Below the pieces are notes generated by a model. It saw only the letters and a program-made list of their open reading frames with translations. It did not search any database and had not been told where the DNA came from. A stretch of DNA of 64,000 nucleotides from Roseivivax halodurans JCM 10272 (GTDB lineage: Bacteria > Pseudomonadota > Alphaproteobacteria > Rhodobacterales > Rhodobacteraceae), in assembly GCF_000521785.1 (NCBI RefSeq), contig NZ_JALZ01000001.1, positions 124,001 to 188,000 of the forward strand, read 5' to 3'. Positions 53,584 to 62,418 of this stretch are shown here, one piece after another. The translations under genes and the position numbers were made by a program. Every line of letters begins with the position of its first letter. The first letter of the stretch is position 1.

Positions 53584-53618
53584 CTGACAGAAAGCTGACA
53601 ACTGACAACATGGTGACA
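53584..53618. promoter_or_regulatory. Four TGACA repeats, candidate WYL-regulator operator
   Basis: CTGACA at 53584, 53595 and 53602 and GTGACA at 53613, start-to-start spacings 11, 7 and 11 bp, so two pairs 18 bp apart. Situated between the regulator and tatA promoters. Confidence 0.5.
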
Positions 53619-53756
53619 CGACGCACGCGAATTTAACCTCCACGAGGCACGATTTCGCCCTGCTCCCCGCTTTCCGGAGGGCGCCGGAACCTATAGAAAT
53701 CGGGGTGGATTTTGCGGGTGGCCCGACCCCTCCGCCCGCCTTCGGAGGACTGATAC

Positions 53757-53975
53757 ATGCTCAACAACATCGGCCTGCCGGGCCTTCTGCTCATCGCCGT
53801 CGTGGTGCTCGTGCTCTTCGGGCGCGGCAAGATCTCGGGCCTGATGGGCGAGGTCGGCAAGGGCATCACCGCCTTCAAGCGCGGCGTGTCGGACGGCCAG
53901 AAGGAGCTCGACGACGACGAGAAGGCAGAGAGCGCCCGCGACGTGACGCCCGAGGAAAAGAAAGACAACGCCTAA
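53757..53975 (+). CDS. tatA: Twin-arginine translocase subunit TatA
   Basis: 72-aa pore-forming subunit: one short membrane helix ([16 protein letters not shown]), the Phe-Gly hinge before [16 protein letters not shown] amphipathic helix, and an acidic tail. Starts the tatA-tatB-tatC unit; GGAGG lies upstream of ATG 53757. Exports folded proteins such as the RR-signal M48 lipoprotein. Confidence 0.95.
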   Translation: MLNNIGLPGLLLIAVVVLVLFGRGKISGLMGEVGKGITAFKRGVSDGQKELDDDEKAESARDVTPEEKKDNA

Positions 53976-54467
53976 ATGCTGGACCTGGGCTTTGCCGAGC
54001 TTCTGGTCATCGGGATCGTGGCGCTGATCGTCGTCGGCCCGAAGGACCTGCCGGTGCTGTTCCGCAATGTCGGCCGCTTCGTCGGCAAGGCGAAGGGCAT
54101 GGCCCGCGAGTTCTCCCGCGCCATGAACGACGCGGCGGACGAGTCGGGAATTCGCGACGCCGCCAAGACCTTCAAGTCGGCGACCAATCCGATGGCCTCG
54201 GCGATGGACGGCGTGAAGGATGCGGCGCGCTCGATGAAGGACGCGACGCGGTTCGACGATCTGGAACTCGACGATCACGAGGACCCGGGCCTGGACCGCA
54301 AGAAGACCAAGGCGCCCGACCCGCAGGCCGAGGCCAAGCGGCGCAAGATCGAGGCCGCGAGCGCCCGCGCGGCGGCGGAACGCAAGCGCCGCGAGGCGGA
54401 CGACGCCGCACGCAAGGCGGACGAGATGGAAGCCTCGCTGGGCTCTGACGACAAGGACAATTCATGA
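53976..54467 (+). CDS. tatB: Twin-arginine translocase subunit TatB
   Basis: 163-aa receptor subunit with an N-terminal helix ([22 protein letters not shown]), the conserved [18 protein letters not shown], and a long charged helical tail rich in Ala, Lys and Arg. Starts directly after the tatA stop and overlaps tatC by ATGA. Confidence 0.94.
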   Translation: MLDLGFAELLVIGIVALIVVGPKDLPVLFRNVGRFVGKAKGMAREFSRAMNDAADESGIRDAAKTFKSATNPMASAMDGVKDAARSMKDATRFDDLELDDHEDPGLDRKKTKAPDPQAEAKRRKIEAASARAAAERKRREADDAARKADEMEASLGSDDKDNS

Positions 54468-55324
54468 GCGTCCGCGACGACGACGAGATCGAGGACAGCT
54501 CCGCGCCCCTCATCGAGCATCTGGCGGAGCTGCGCACGCGGCTGATCCATGCGGTGGTGGCCTTCATCATCGGCATGGTGATCTGCTTCACCGTGGCGAC
54601 GCCGATCTTCAACTTCCTGACCGATCCGCTCTGCCAGGTGCTGGCGGACCGGGGGCAGGATTGCGACCTGATCTTCATCTCGCCGCAGGAAGGCTTCTTC
54701 GTTGCGGTGAAGGTGTCGCTCTTGGGCGGCTTCATGCTGGCCTTTCCCTACATCGCCAACCAGCTGTGGCGGTTCGTGGCGCCGGGGCTCTACAAGTCCG
54801 AGAAGGGGGCCTTCCTGCCCTTCCTCGTGGCCTCGCCGTTCATGTTCATCCTCGGCGCGGCGTTCGCCTTCTACGTCGTCACGCCGCTGGCCTACGACTT
54901 CTTCCTCGGCTTCCAGCAATTCGGGTCGAGCGGCGAGGCGGTGGTCGGCGACGGGGTCCGGCAGGGGCTGTCGGTCGTCTTTCAGGGTTCGGCGCAGGAA
55001 TACCTCAACCTCACCATCAAGTTCATCGTGGCCTTCGGGCTCTGCTTCCAGCTGCCGGTGCTGCTGACGCTGATGGGCAAGGCGGGCATCGTGTCCGCCA
55101 AGGGCCTCGGGGACGTGCGCAAATACGCGGTGGTGGGCATTCTGGTGCTCGCCGCGCTGGTGACGCCGCCCGACGTGATCACGCAGATGATCCTCTTCGT
55201 GGTGGTCTACGGCCTTTACGAGATCTCGATCTTCCTGGTGGCCCGCGTTGAGCGCAAACGCATCGAGGAGCTGAAGGCGCAGGGCGTCTGGTTCGAGGAT
55301 GACGACGAGAACGGCACCTCGTGA
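54464..55324 (+). CDS. tatC: Twin-arginine translocase subunit TatC
   Basis: 286-aa six-helix membrane protein that recognises RR signals. [18 protein letters not shown] at the N-terminus, the [38 protein letters not shown] core and [16 protein letters not shown] are signatures, including the Glu of HLxELR. Its stop overlaps the GTG of the next gene. Confidence 0.95.
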   Translation: MSVRDDDEIEDSSAPLIEHLAELRTRLIHAVVAFIIGMVICFTVATPIFNFLTDPLCQVLADRGQDCDLIFISPQEGFFVAVKVSLLGGFMLAFPYIANQLWRFVAPGLYKSEKGAFLPFLVASPFMFILGAAFAFYVVTPLAYDFFLGFQQFGSSGEAVVGDGVRQGLSVVFQGSAQEYLNLTIKFIVAFGLCFQLPVLLTLMGKAGIVSAKGLGDVRKYAVVGILVLAALVTPPDVITQMILFVVVYGLYEISIFLVARVERKRIEELKAQGVWFEDDDENGTS

Positions 55325-56160
55325 CGGACGAGACGCTCGACCGCATCGCGGAGGCGCTCGAGCGCCTCGCGCCCGCCCCGCTGGCCGCCCCGGATTTCGG
55401 GGCGGCCGACGCGTTCGTCTGGCACACCGCGCCCGACCGGCTGGAGCCGGTGCCGCAGGTGAACCGGGTGCCGCTCGACCTGCTGCTCGGCATCGAGCGG
55501 ACGAAGGCGACGCTTCTTGACAACACGCTGCGCTTTGCCCGCGGGTTGCCCGCGAACAACGCCCTGCTCTGGGGCTCGCGCGGCATGGGAAAGTCGAGCG
55601 TGGTCAAGGCGGTGCATGCCGAGGTTCTGGCAGCGGGCGAAGAGCTGAAACTCGTCGAGCTGCTGCGCGAGGACCTACCGTCGGTGGGCCGGCTTCTGCA
55701 TCACCTGAGGGCCGCGCCGCAGCGGATCCTGCTCTTCTGCGACGATCTGTCATTCGGGCATGACGACCAGCATTACAAGAGCCTCAAGGCGGTGCTGGAC
55801 GGCGGCGTCGAGGGGCGGCCCGAGAACGTGCTCTTCTACGCAACGTCGAACCGCAGGCATCTGATGCCGAGGGACATGATCGAGAACGAGCGCTCGTCCG
55901 CGATCAATCCGTCGGAGGCGGTCGAGGAGAAGGTGTCGCTGTCGGACCGGTTCGGCCTGTGGCTCGGCTTTCATCCCTGCAGCCAGGACGAATATCTCGA
56001 CATGATCCGGGGTTATTGCGCGGCCTACGGCGTGACCGTGGACGAGGCGCAGCTGCACGCGGAGGCGATCGAGTGGTCGGCGACGCGCGGCGCGCGGTCG
56101 GGCCGGGTCGCGTGGCAGTTCTTCACCGATCTCGCGGGGCGTCAGGGCGTGCGGATCTGA
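55321..56160 (+). CDS. DUF815 AAA-type ATPase
   Basis: 279-aa P-loop ATPase with Walker A WGSRGMGKSSVVKA (about residues 81-94), Walker B ILLFCDDLSF and sensor ATSNRRHLMPRD. The DUF815 family is common beside tatABC in this group; its cellular role is not established. GTG start at 55321 overlapping the tatC stop. Confidence 0.85.
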   Translation: MTDETLDRIAEALERLAPAPLAAPDFGAADAFVWHTAPDRLEPVPQVNRVPLDLLLGIERTKATLLDNTLRFARGLPANNALLWGSRGMGKSSVVKAVHAEVLAAGEELKLVELLREDLPSVGRLLHHLRAAPQRILLFCDDLSFGHDDQHYKSLKAVLDGGVEGRPENVLFYATSNRRHLMPRDMIENERSSAINPSEAVEEKVSLSDRFGLWLGFHPCSQDEYLDMIRGYCAAYGVTVDEAQLHAEAIEWSATRGARSGRVAWQFFTDLAGRQGVRI

Positions 56161-56198
56161 CAGGCCCGCCGATCCCGGAGATCAGGCTTGGCTAGCGA

Positions 56199-56230
56199 GG
56201 GGCGCATTCCGGTGAGGAATGCGCCCCTTT
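56199..56230. terminator. Bidirectional terminator after DUF815 gene and NlpD-like gene
   Basis: A perfect 12-bp stem (56199-56210 with 56216-56227), loop GGTGA, then TTT. It lies between two convergent genes. Confidence 0.75.
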
Positions 56231-56234
56231 CGCG

Positions 56235-57455
56235 TCACTGGAGATAGGTCATCGGATCGACGGATTCGAAGCCGGCGCGGACCTCGAAATGCATGCGCGC
56301 GGGATCGCCCGGGCGCACGGTGCCGATGGTCTGGCCGCGGCTCACGCTGTCGCCCTTCGAGACGCCCTGCACGTCGATATGGGTGTAGACGGTGAGGAGG
56401 TCTCCGGCGTGTTTCACCACAAGGATCGGGATGTCGTCGGTGTTCGTGGTGATCGCGGCGACGGTCCCGGAGGACGCGGCCTTGACCGGTGTGCCCGCGG
56501 CGGCGGCGATGTCGATGCCGTCGTTCCGGCCTTTTGCGTACTCGCGGATGATGCTGCCCTGGACCGGCATCAGGAACTCTGCGTCCGAGCGGCTGACTTC
56601 GGTGGTCTCGCCGACGTCGGGCGCGGGGGCGTCCGGCGGCGGTGCGGCGGCGGTCCGCGTCTGGGTCGTGGCCGCGGGTTCGGGCTCTTCCTCCGGCAAG
56701 GGGGTCTGCGCGGAGGGCGGCGTCGGCGTCGGGGAGCCGCGGCCGGGTTCGGTCACGCTCGGCTCGCTCGCCCGCGCCGCGGTCTGGGTGTCGGCGACGG
56801 GGATCAGGAGGTACTGTCCCTCGCGCAGGGTGAAGTTCTGGTCGAGGCCGTTCCATTCGGCGAGCGCCCGCGGCGTGACGTCGTAGAGACGGGCGATGGT
56901 GTAGGCGGTCTCGCCGCGCTCGACCTGGTGCCGGATCGGCTCGGCCCCGGCAGGAGCGGTCTGCGGCGCGCTCCGGGCGGTCTGCTGCGGCTGAGGGGCG
57001 CTGTCGATGGCGTTGCCGGCGAGGGTGGTGATGTCCACCTGACCCGAGGATTGCAGCGGCGCGGTGCCGGTCTGGGCCTGCCCGGGCCGGGGCGCCGGTT
57101 CGGAGACGCGGCGGGGCAGGGCGACGATCTCGCCCGCGCGAAGGGGGTCGCCGGTCTGAACGCCGTTGTAGCTGGCGAGCTCCTCGGCCGGCAGGCCGAC
57201 GCGGCTCGCGACCTGGGCGATGGTGTCGTCCCGGCGGGCGACCGCGACCTGGTAGGTCGGGTAGGAGATCGCGCCGCGGGCATCGGGTTCGGGCCGGGAG
57301 GCGGAGGCGTCGACCGCCGCGGCGGAGGTGTCGACGGGCCCCCCGAGCTTGCCGCGCATGTCGAGGTCCATCGGCCCCGAACAGGCGGCGATCGCGGCCG
57401 TGGCGCTGAGCGCGGCGGCGCGGGCTGCAAGTCGGAAACGGCGTGTCTCGGTCAT
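56235..57455 (-). CDS. NlpD/EnvC-like lipoprotein, LysM and degenerate M23 domain
   Basis: 406-aa lipoprotein (lipobox IAAC in the first 25 residues) with two LysM repeats (YQVAVARRDDTIAQVASRVG; HQVERGETAYTIARLYDV) and a C-terminal LytM/M23 domain. The catalytic zinc His are replaced: RNDGID where active enzymes have HxGxD, and RMHFEVR where they have HxHFE. That pattern is like NlpD/EnvC, which switch on cell-wall amidases at division instead of cutting wall themselves. Placed upstream of tat-DUF815 and downstream of pcm-surE. Confidence 0.85.
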   Translation of the reverse strand: MTETRRFRLAARAAALSATAAIAACSGPMDLDMRGKLGGPVDTSAAAVDASASRPEPDARGAISYPTYQVAVARRDDTIAQVASRVGLPAEELASYNGVQTGDPLRAGEIVALPRRVSEPAPRPGQAQTGTAPLQSSGQVDITTLAGNAIDSAPQPQQTARSAPQTAPAGAEPIRHQVERGETAYTIARLYDVTPRALAEWNGLDQNFTLREGQYLLIPVADTQTAARASEPSVTEPGRGSPTPTPPSAQTPLPEEEPEPAATTQTRTAAAPPPDAPAPDVGETTEVSRSDAEFLMPVQGSIIREYAKGRNDGIDIAAAAGTPVKAASSGTVAAITTNTDDIPILVVKHAGDLLTVYTHIDVQGVSKGDSVSRGQTIGTVRPGDPARMHFEVRAGFESVDPMTYLQ

Positions 57456-57554
57456 CTCGATGTCCTCGGATGCGCCCCTTGTCGCCGGGGCGTCATGAAA
57501 GTCCGGGCGTAGCGGCCTGCCTGCGCCCCTGTCGCTCCTGTATACGCCCCGGCC

Positions 57555-58199
57555 TCATGCATCGCGCCCCAGTCCTTCGACGAGGGGTACGAAGCGCACC
57601 GAGCGCAGTTCGTCGTAGTCGAAGCCGTCTTCCGTGCGCGTGACGCGGATGAGGCTCTGCACCGTGTCGGACTGGCCGACCGGCACCACCATGATACCGC
57701 CGATCTTCAGTTGCGCCAAGAGCGGGCCCGGCGGGTCCTCGGCGGCTGCGGTCACGAGGATGCGGTCGAAGGGGGCCTGGTCGGGCAGGCCGTGGCTGCC
57801 GTCGGCGACGAAGGCGGTGATGTTGGCAAGGCCCTGCGCCTCGAAGATCTCGCGGGCCTCGATCACGAGGCGGCGGTGACGGTCGCAGGTATAGACGCGG
57901 CGGGCGAGCTGGCTGAGGACCGCCGCCTGGTAGCCCGACCCGGTGCCGATCTCGAGCACCTTGTCGCGGTTCGAGACCTGCAGCGCCTGGGTCATCAGGC
58001 CGACGACGGAGGGCTGCGAGATGGTCTGGCCGCAGGCGATCGGCAGCGGCATGTCGTCATAGGCGCGGTCGGTGAAGTAATGGCGGATGAAGTCGGCGCG
58101 GTCGACCTTCTCCATCGCTGTGAGGACCGCGTGATCGGTCACCCCGCGCGAGCGCAGCGCATAGAGGAACTGCATCTTGCGCTCGGCGTCGGCGGTCAT
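57555..58199 (-). CDS. pcm: Protein-L-isoaspartate O-methyltransferase
   Basis: 214-aa repair enzyme that methylates damaged isoaspartyl residues. SAM motif [15 protein letters not shown] at about 81-95, [30 protein letters not shown] before it, and [13 protein letters not shown] after it are family marks. ATGA overlap with surE, its usual partner. Confidence 0.94.
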   Translation of the reverse strand: MTADAERKMQFLYALRSRGVTDHAVLTAMEKVDRADFIRHYFTDRAYDDMPLPIACGQTISQPSVVGLMTQALQVSNRDKVLEIGTGSGYQAAVLSQLARRVYTCDRHRRLVIEAREIFEAQGLANITAFVADGSHGLPDQAPFDRILVTAAAEDPPGPLLAQLKIGGIMVVPVGQSDTVQSLIRVTRTEDGFDYDELRSVRFVPLVEGLGRDA

Positions 58200-58981
58200 C
58201 CGAAATGCGCCTCGAGACCGTCGAGGGCATCATGGGCGGTGAGGTCGGCACGCATCGGCGTGACGCTCACATAGCCGTCGAGATTGGCGGTGGCGTCGGT
58301 GCCGGGCCCGGTGGGGCGCTGCTGGTCGCCGCCGCGGATCCAGAGGAAGCGCCGGCCCGCGGGGGACATCTGCGGCTCCACCCCGAAGCCCGCGCCGTCG
58401 CGGCGGCCCTGGCGCACGATGCGGGTGCCCTTGACCTCGGCGCCGGGGACGGGCGGGAAGTTGACGTTCCAGAAGAGGCGGTAATCGGGGCCGGCGGGGA
58501 CCTCGATCTCGAGGATGCGGCGGACGACCTCGGCGCCGTGGACGCGCGCGGCCTCGAAGGGATCGTCGGCGCGCCAGTTGGCGGGGCCGTAGAACTGCGA
58601 GAGGGCGATCGCGGGAAGGCCCTGCAGCGCGCCCTCCATCGCGCCGCCGACGGTGCCCGAGTAGAGCACGTTCTCGGCGGCGTTGTTGCCGCGGTTGACG
58701 CCCGAGAGAACGAGGTCGGGGGGCGTGTCCTTGAGGACGTCGTGCAGGCCTGCGAGGACGCAATCGGCGGGGCTGCCTTCTGCGGCGTAGCGGCGGGGCG
58801 CGAGCTCGCTCACCATCATCGGGCGAGAGTAGGAGATGCAGTGCCCGACGCCCGATTGCTCGAAGGCGGGGGCGACAGTCCAGACCTCTCCATCCTCTCC
58901 GGCCAGCTCGGTCGCGATGCCGTGCAGCACCTCGAGCCCGCGGGCGTTGATGCCGTCGTCGTTGGTGATGAGAATGCGCAT
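58196..58981 (-). CDS. surE: 5'/3'-nucleotidase SurE
   Basis: 261-aa metal-dependent nucleotidase/exopolyphosphatase. [15 protein letters not shown] carries the metal Asp-Asp at residues 8-9; [25 protein letters not shown] is the second signature. ATG 58981 begins the family start; the longer frame upstream continues into the SDR gene and is not coding. Overlaps pcm by ATGA. Confidence 0.94.
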   Translation of the reverse strand: MRILITNDDGINARGLEVLHGIATELAGEDGEVWTVAPAFEQSGVGHCISYSRPMMVSELAPRRYAAEGSPADCVLAGLHDVLKDTPPDLVLSGVNRGNNAAENVLYSGTVGGAMEGALQGLPAIALSQFYGPANWRADDPFEAARVHGAEVVRRILEIEVPAGPDYRLFWNVNFPPVPGAEVKGTRIVRQGRRDGAGFGVEPQMSPAGRRFLWIRGGDQQRPTGPGTDATANLDGYVSVTPMRADLTAHDALDGLEAHFG

Positions 58982-59085
58982 GCGATGGGTCCCGGGGCTT
59001 TGGCTCTCTCTAGGAAATGTGCAGGCGGGGGGCAAGCGGGCGGGGCGGATCGCAGGCCCGCGTCGGCGCCCGCGCCCCTGCGTGT

Positions 59086-59137
59086 CCGGATTGCCGGCAC
59101 GCGCTCCCGCCCGAGCCCGCGGGCGCCGGCAATCCGG
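59086..59137. other. 13-bp perfect inverted repeat between SDR gene and surE
   Basis: CCGGATTGCCGGC (59086-59098) and GCCGGCAATCCGG (59125-59137) are exact inverse copies around a 26-bp G+C-rich loop. Sits 24 bp past the SDR stop and about 105 bp before surE; transcript end or attenuator are possible. Confidence 0.55.
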
Positions 59138-59160
59138 GGCCGGGCGGCGGGTGCGGGGCT

Positions 59161-59805
59161 TCAGGTGAATTCGGCGATGAGGCGGCGCGCTTCGTCGGCG
59201 GGGCTGGCGAGCCTGGTCTTGTCCTCGCCGGGATAGAAGCGGGCGCGGGTCGCCGTGGGCATCGGCTTCGGAGTAAGGACGTGGACCTTCGGGCCGATCT
59301 GCGCGGTCTCGGCGGCCCAGGAGCGGGCGAGCGCGATCTGCGCGGCCTTGGTCGAGCCGTAATGGGCGAAGAACTTGGCCCCCGGCGCCTCGGCGTCGTC
59401 GAAGAAGACGGCGGTGCCCGACGGGCCGAGCAGCGGCGCCATGAAGGGGATGAGGTGCCCCATCGCGGTCACATTGGTTGCGAGGGAGCTCTGCCAGTCC
59501 TTCTGCGCGATGTGATCGGCGGGGGTCAGGGGGCCCGCATGCACGGCGGTGTGGCACCAGATCGCGGCGCCGCCCCAGCGGTCGTGGACCGAGCGGCAGA
59601 GCTGCGCCATCGCGCCTTCGTTGGTGACGTCCATCGGCGCGAGGGTGGCGGCGCCGCCCCTTGCCTTGATGCGGTCGTCGAGATCCTCGAGCCCGCCCAC
59701 GGTGCGGGCGACGGCGACGATGTGGTGGGTCTCGGAAAGCGCCTCGGCGAGGGCGAAGCCCAGGCCGCGCGAGGCGCCGGTGATGAGTGCGACGGGCTCT
59801 GACAT
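59161..59805 (-). CDS. Short-chain dehydrogenase/reductase
   Basis: 214-aa SDR with the Rossmann dinucleotide loop [15 protein letters not shown] (T-G-x3-G-x-G) and Tyr-x3-Lys at YGSTK. The usual NNAG motif reads CHTAVHAG here, and the catalytic Ser before the Tyr is replaced around [13 protein letters not shown], so it is a divergent member and activity is not certain. Start ATG 59805. Substrate unknown. Confidence 0.8.
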   Translation of the reverse strand: MSEPVALITGASRGLGFALAEALSETHHIVAVARTVGGLEDLDDRIKARGGAATLAPMDVTNEGAMAQLCRSVHDRWGGAAIWCHTAVHAGPLTPADHIAQKDWQSSLATNVTAMGHLIPFMAPLLGPSGTAVFFDDAEAPGAKFFAHYGSTKAAQIALARSWAAETAQIGPKVHVLTPKPMPTATRARFYPGEDKTRLASPADEARRLIAEFT

Positions 59806-59837
59806 GGACGCGGAGGTGCCCCGCGCCACGGGGATTG

Positions 59838-60098
59838 TCAACGCCCCGGGATCTCGATCCAGTGGGCGCGGCGGCCGGTCGCGATGGCGATCCGGTCCTC
59901 GTCGATCGACACCACCTGAGACCGCCCGATCCGGGTGCCGCGGGTGACGCGCGCGACGCGTCCGTCGGGCAGGCGGATCAGCGCTTCACGCTGTCCTTCG
60001 GCGCCAAAGACGCCGAGGAGGATGGTCTTGCGGTAATTCAAACGCGCGCGGGTGGTCGCCTGCCGCGCGACGGTTCCGTTGCTGTGTCCCTGGGCCAT
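59838..60098 (-). CDS. Small basic protein with PilP-like beta domain
   Basis: 86-aa protein. After a polar N-terminus, [28 protein letters not shown] and [30 protein letters not shown] look like the compact beta domain of type IV pilus biogenesis PilP-like proteins. No pilus genes are near, so function is open. ATG 60098; a longer start at 60164 is less likely. Confidence 0.55.
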   Translation of the reverse strand: MAQGHSNGTVARQATTRARLNYRKTILLGVFGAEGQREALIRLPDGRVARVTRGTRIGRSQVVSIDEDRIAIATGRRAHWIEIPGR

Positions 60099-60197
60099 GC
60101 TCGTGCCTCTGATTTTATGAGTGGCGCGACCATAATTGACCTCGCGCCGCCGGGGAACGGACAAATCGTCCCAGTGCGCGATCGATTGCCGATCCGC

Positions 60198-60746
60198 TCA
60201 ACCCTGAAGGTGGGGCCTGATGTCCTGACCCAGCGCGGCGTAGAGATCGAGGAGGGCATCGAAGGAGAGGCCTGCCTCCTGCACCTCGGCCAGTGGCCCG
60301 GACCCGGCGCGGAAGGTCGGCCGTTCGGCCTCCGTGCCGGGCACGAGGGTGCCGTCGGGCAGGCCGAATTCGGGCAGCTCGTTTGCGAGCGTCGCGGGGC
60401 AGGCGGGCGGTTCGGTGCCGGCGTCTATGGCATCGAGCGTGGCGTAGAAATCCTCGGGTGCGACTTCGGCCCAGAGGGCGAAGAGCGCGGCATCCTCGGC
60501 GCCGCGGACCGGTAGGGGCAGGATTGCGCGCAGGAAGCGGCGCTCGCCGACGCGGCAGAGGTCGGCGGAGAGCTTGTCGTCGCCCGCTTCGAAGACCTCG
60601 GCGTCGCCGCGCTCGCCGAAGGGCCAGGCGTCGGGTTCCTCGAAGCCCATGTCGACGAGGCCGCCGAAGCTCTGCCCGCAGCAGGGGCAGGAATAGTCCG
60701 GATCGTTCAGTCGACGCCAGCGGGCGTCGAGGTCGAGGAGATTCAT
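60198..60746 (-). CDS. DUF2199-family protein
   Basis: 182-aa protein of unknown function. A CPCCGQ motif near residues 20-25 suggests a zinc knuckle; the rest (FGERGDAEVFEAGDDKLSADLC, LPVRGAEDAALFALWAEV) is acidic and matches the DUF2199 pattern as I recall it. ATG 60746 overlaps the purF stop (ATGA), so it is translated with purF. Function not known. Confidence 0.7.
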   Translation of the reverse strand: MNLLDLDARWRRLNDPDYSCPCCGQSFGGLVDMGFEEPDAWPFGERGDAEVFEAGDDKLSADLCRVGERRFLRAILPLPVRGAEDAALFALWAEVAPEDFYATLDAIDAGTEPPACPATLANELPEFGLPDGTLVPGTEAERPTFRAGSGPLAEVQEAGLSFDALLDLYAALGQDIRPHLQG

Positions 60747-62227
60747 TCGGCCGCCTTCAGCCGGAAGCCCTGTTCGATCTGGTCGGACGGCTCCACCGGA
60801 TATTCGCCGGAGAAGCAGGCGTCGCAATATTGCGGGCGCTCGGGATCGCGGCCGTTCGCCTCGCCGACCGCGCGGTAGAGACCGTCGAGCGAGATGAAGC
60901 GCAGCGAGTCGATGCCGAGATGGTCGCGCATCTCGTCCTCGGACATGCTGGCGGCGAGGAGCTTTTCGCGCTGCGGCGTGTCGACGCCGTAGAAGCAGGG
61001 CCAGGCCGTCGGCGGGCTCGCGATGCGGAAATGCACCTCGGCGGCGCCGGCGTCGAGGATCATCTCCTTGATCTTGCGCGAGGTGGTGCCGCGCACGACG
61101 GAGTCGTCGACGAGGATGACCCGCTTGCCCTCGATCAGGGCGCGGTTGACGTTGAGCTTGAGGCGCACGCCCATGTTGCGGATCTGCTCGGTCGGCTCGA
61201 TGAAGGTGCGGCCCATGTACTGGTTGCGCACGATGCCCATGCCGTAGGGGATGCCGCTCTCGTGGGCGTAGCCGATGGCCGCGGGCGTGCCGCTGTCGGG
61301 GACCGGGCAGACGAGGTCGGCATCGACCGGGGCCTCGCGGGCGAGCTCGACGCCGATCTGGCGGCGGGTCTCGTAGACCGAGCGGCCGCCGAGGATCGAA
61401 TCGGGGCGCGAGAAGTAGACATGCTCGAAGATGCAGAAGCGCGAGCGTTGGGGCCGGAAGGGTCGCAGCGATTCGACGCCGTTCTCGGGCGTGATGACGA
61501 CCATCTCTCCGGGTTCGATCTCGCGAACGAATTCGGCGCCGATGATGTCGAGCGCGCAGGTCTCGGACGAGAGCACCCAGCCGTCGCCGACGCGGCCGAG
61601 GACGAGCGGGCGCACGCCGAGCGGATCGCGCACGCCGATGAGCTTGGTGCGGGTCATCGCCACGACCGAGAAGGCGCCCTCGACCCGGCGGAGCGCGTCC
61701 TCGACCCGGGAGGGAATGTCGCGCTGGAGCGAGCGGGCCATCAGGTGGATGATGCATTCCGAATCCGAGGAGGACTGGAAGATCGAGCCGCGCTCGATGA
61801 GCTCGCGCCGGAGCGCGTTTGCGTTGGTGATGTTGCCGTTATGGGCGATGGCGGCGCCGCCCATGGAGAATTCCCCGAAGAAGGGCTGCACGTCGCGGAT
61901 TTGCGTCGGGCCTTTCGATCCGGAGGTCGAGTAGCGGACATGGCCGATGCCGAGCGTGCCCGGCAGCGTCTCCATCACCGCTTGCGAGGTGAAGGTGTCG
62001 CGCACGTAGCCGAAGCGACGGGCGGTGTTGAAGCCCTGCTCGGGATCGTAGGTGCAGATCCCGCCGGCCTCCTGGCCGCGGTGCTGCAGGGCGTGCAGGC
62101 CGAGGGCGACGAAATTGGCGGCATCGGCGACACCGACGACGCCGAAGACACCGCATTCCTCATGCAGTTCGTCGCCGTCGAGATCGCCGTAGTCGAAAGG
62201 ATGGGCGGGGGGCATTTGGGAGGTCAC
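60743..62227 (-). CDS. purF: Amidophosphoribosyltransferase
   Basis: 494-aa enzyme for the first committed step of purine synthesis (PRPP to phosphoribosylamine). Catalytic Cys25 in EECGVFG follows a propeptide of about 24 residues, and cysteines in RFCIFEHVYF, WPCFYGVD and YCDACFSG fit the [4Fe-4S] ligands of the Bacillus subtilis-type enzyme. PRPP loop VILVDDSVVRGTTSRK is present. Ends with ATGA overlap with the DUF2199 gene. Confidence 0.95.
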   Translation of the reverse strand: MTSQMPPAHPFDYGDLDGDELHEECGVFGVVGVADAANFVALGLHALQHRGQEAGGICTYDPEQGFNTARRFGYVRDTFTSQAVMETLPGTLGIGHVRYSTSGSKGPTQIRDVQPFFGEFSMGGAAIAHNGNITNANALRRELIERGSIFQSSSDSECIIHLMARSLQRDIPSRVEDALRRVEGAFSVVAMTRTKLIGVRDPLGVRPLVLGRVGDGWVLSSETCALDIIGAEFVREIEPGEMVVITPENGVESLRPFRPQRSRFCIFEHVYFSRPDSILGGRSVYETRRQIGVELAREAPVDADLVCPVPDSGTPAAIGYAHESGIPYGMGIVRNQYMGRTFIEPTEQIRNMGVRLKLNVNRALIEGKRVILVDDSVVRGTTSRKIKEMILDAGAAEVHFRIASPPTAWPCFYGVDTPQREKLLAASMSEDEMRDHLGIDSLRFISLDGLYRAVGEANGRDPERPQYCDACFSGEYPVEPSDQIEQGFRLKAAE

Positions 62228-62418
62228 GCGTCAGGCTCCAGGCGGGCTGCGTTACGCGGGCTGTCTAGGGGAGTGTGCGCCGCTTGTCACGCCCCTGTCA
62301 CGAAGGGATGTGGGACAGGCCGGGAAAAACCTGCGGCGCGATGGCGCATCGCTGCGGAATTCGCGTCTGTCGGGCCTAGATGCCAGATCAAGCGAAAGAA
62401 ACGAGCGGAGTAGATGGA

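Noticed and set aside
51253-53643. 796-codon minus-strand frame opposite the ABC ATPase and across the WYL regulator
   Set aside because: It is out of frame with the regulator on the same strand and Arg/Pro rich; the true genes explain the region.
60293-62413. 706-codon + strand frame opposite purF and DUF2199
   Set aside because: Antisense shadow; purF on the minus strand has all active-site residues.
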